NCBI GenBank assembly: GCA_013400975.1
Contig: WBMZ01015386.1
Span: forward strand, 1-64,000
DNA length: 64,000 bases
Source of the DNA: Atrichornis clamosus
Lineage: Eukaryota > Chordata > Aves > Passeriformes > Menuridae
Reading direction: 5' to 3'
Positions 62,901 through 64,000 of this stretch are shown piece after piece; within the stretch, counting starts at the first letter, position 1, and every line of letters starts with the position of its first letter. The position numbers and the translations under genes are program-made. The notes beneath the pieces are model-generated. The model saw only the letters and a list, made by a program, of their open reading frames with translations. It was not told the DNA's origin and searched no databases.

Positions 62901-64000
62901 TATTTTACAAGTCTAAAACAGATGCAGAAACTTTAAATGTGCTCACTTAATGAGACCTGACAGTCAGACCTCCCTTTGTTCCCTGTTAAAAACCACTTCA
63001 CAATGGGTACAGAGGGAATGTTTCAAAGATTTGTCTTGTTATGGTTTTGTTCATACACACAGCAATGTAGAAAAAAGTTAACAATTCTGATTTTAAATAA
63101 ATATCCCTCAGCTGTCCCACCATTCCCCCAGTATTCATTAAAACTGAATAATCACTGCAATCCAGCGATGATCTGTGCTTCAAAAATATTTGAGATTTCT
63201 TATTTAGGAGGGGGAAAACCAGTTGATTCCAACATGAGTCTTCCTGTGTATTAATTTGGAACTCAAAATGGCAAAATGGCTTCTATCCAATCTCAGAACA
63301 TGAAATAAAAAATGTCTTTCCATCCAACTGAATGGGTTAAGTGGACAATTGGCCATGCACTGTCCTTTTAATGATCTGCAAACATGAGACTCACACCAAC
63401 ATTATACTGGTGACAGGAGACCATTTCTTGTGGCCAATTTGTTCAGTGTCAGCTCAAAACCCAGGGATTTGGGAGTGTGGGGGTGGAAAAGTAGCTTGTA
63501 AATGATATAGTGGCAAAAAAGCACGGAAAATAGGTAAATAGGTTTTAACAAAACTCCGGTCTGGCCAGATATAAAGAAAAGTCCTAAAGGAAAAAAGGGG
63601 GAAAAAAAAAAAAAGCAGTATTCCATAGTGATTTAATATTAGACAATTCTAAAACATCCATGAAACACCAAACCACCAACCCTCTCAAACATGGATTTGG
63701 TAGATCAGCTACGCACATTTTTAGTTGCAAACGTAGAATTTCAAGAGCTACATAGCAAGGAAAGGGAAATCAATAACGTTACATAACCCAGTTCTGAGCT
63801 GACACTCCCCTGCCATCCACCTGCACAACTCCTCTGGTTCTGTCAAAAAATGAGCACAGATTAGGCAAGATCATCTAAACCCTTGTAAACAAAGGCTGCT
63901 CAGAACAAGTGTAGTCAATAAAAATGGCGTTGACCTGCACAGGTTTCATGAAAGCTGTGGGCTTAAATCCATGTTTTCCTTTCCAGTCTTGCACTTAAAG
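59930..64000 (-). other. Putative 3' UTR of the upstream minus-strand gene (KCTD7 expected by synteny)
   Basis: This AT-rich 4-kb stretch contains no recognisable coding exon and starts beside a minus-strand AATAAA. In mammals the gene upstream of RABGEF1 on the same strand is KCTD7. I looked for its conserved C-terminal coding sequence on the minus strand and did not find it, so any coding part lies beyond 64000. It could equally be intergenic. Confidence 0.35.
59943..59948 (-). terminator. Poly(A) signal AATAAA, minus strand, of an upstream gene
   Basis: TTTATT on the plus strand gives GCAATAAAAG on the minus strand. It is placed where the 3' end of the next gene upstream of RABGEF1 would be expected. 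A plus-strand AATAAA at 59993-59998 lies close by and may be chance in AT-rich DNA. Confidence 0.45.

Noticed and set aside
59930..64000. KCTD7 coding exons
   Set aside because: No BTB domain or KCTD7 C-terminal peptide is present in the minus-strand translations; only a 3' UTR assignment by position is possible.

Overview
This window looks like vertebrate nuclear DNA, most probably from a bird. Coding sequence comes in short exons with GT/AG borders. The interspersed repeats I recognise are CR1 retrotransposon fragments, some with the typical avian CR1 3' tail. Introns and intergenic gaps are compact, and GC-rich minisatellites are present. The species cannot be read from the sequence.

Two protein-coding genes can be reconstructed completely, both on the minus strand. 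TMEM248 has six coding exons between 22204 and 27228, giving 314 aa. A non-coding first exon probably lies in a CpG island at about 35.5-36.15 kb, and the 3' UTR runs to a poly(A) signal at 19471-19476. RABGEF1 (Rabex-5, a Rab5 GDP/GTP exchange factor) has eight core coding exons between 39616 and 50101, giving 491 aa. Its first exon probably lies in a CpG island at about 58.7-59.15 kb, and its 3' UTR runs to a signal at 37922-37927. All intron phases match, and the predicted lengths equal those I know for the human proteins. A 120-bp, phase 1-1 cassette exon at 47059-47178 would add 40 residues to Rabex-5.

Right flank (about 59.93-64 kb): AT-rich, no coding exon recognised, starting next to a minus-strand poly(A) signal. 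By synteny with the mammalian order KCTD7-RABGEF1-TMEM248 this is probably the 3' UTR of KCTD7. That is inference, because no KCTD7 coding sequence lies in the window.

Left flank (1-19.45 kb): no gene could be supported. It holds two unassigned CpG-rich segments (about 1-520 and 15540-15750), an 18-copy 14-bp minisatellite (6193-6444), a (GGA)n tract of about 125 bp (12718-12843), a modular C-rich minisatellite (about 15750-16345), a CATC microsatellite and a CR1 3' end. SBDS, which follows TMEM248 in human, was not found here. The long overlapping ORFs in this part come from repeats and low complexity.

The two genes are neighbours but I see no evidence that they share a pathway. Rabex-5 acts in early-endosome fusion and ubiquitin recognition; TMEM248 is a poorly characterised two-pass membrane protein. 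The arrangement is head-to-tail with short gaps, about 0.8 kb and 1.8 kb. I saw nothing that looks like a wholly new system; the most useful leads are the cassette exon and a 309-bp tandem duplication beside the RABGEF1 first exon.
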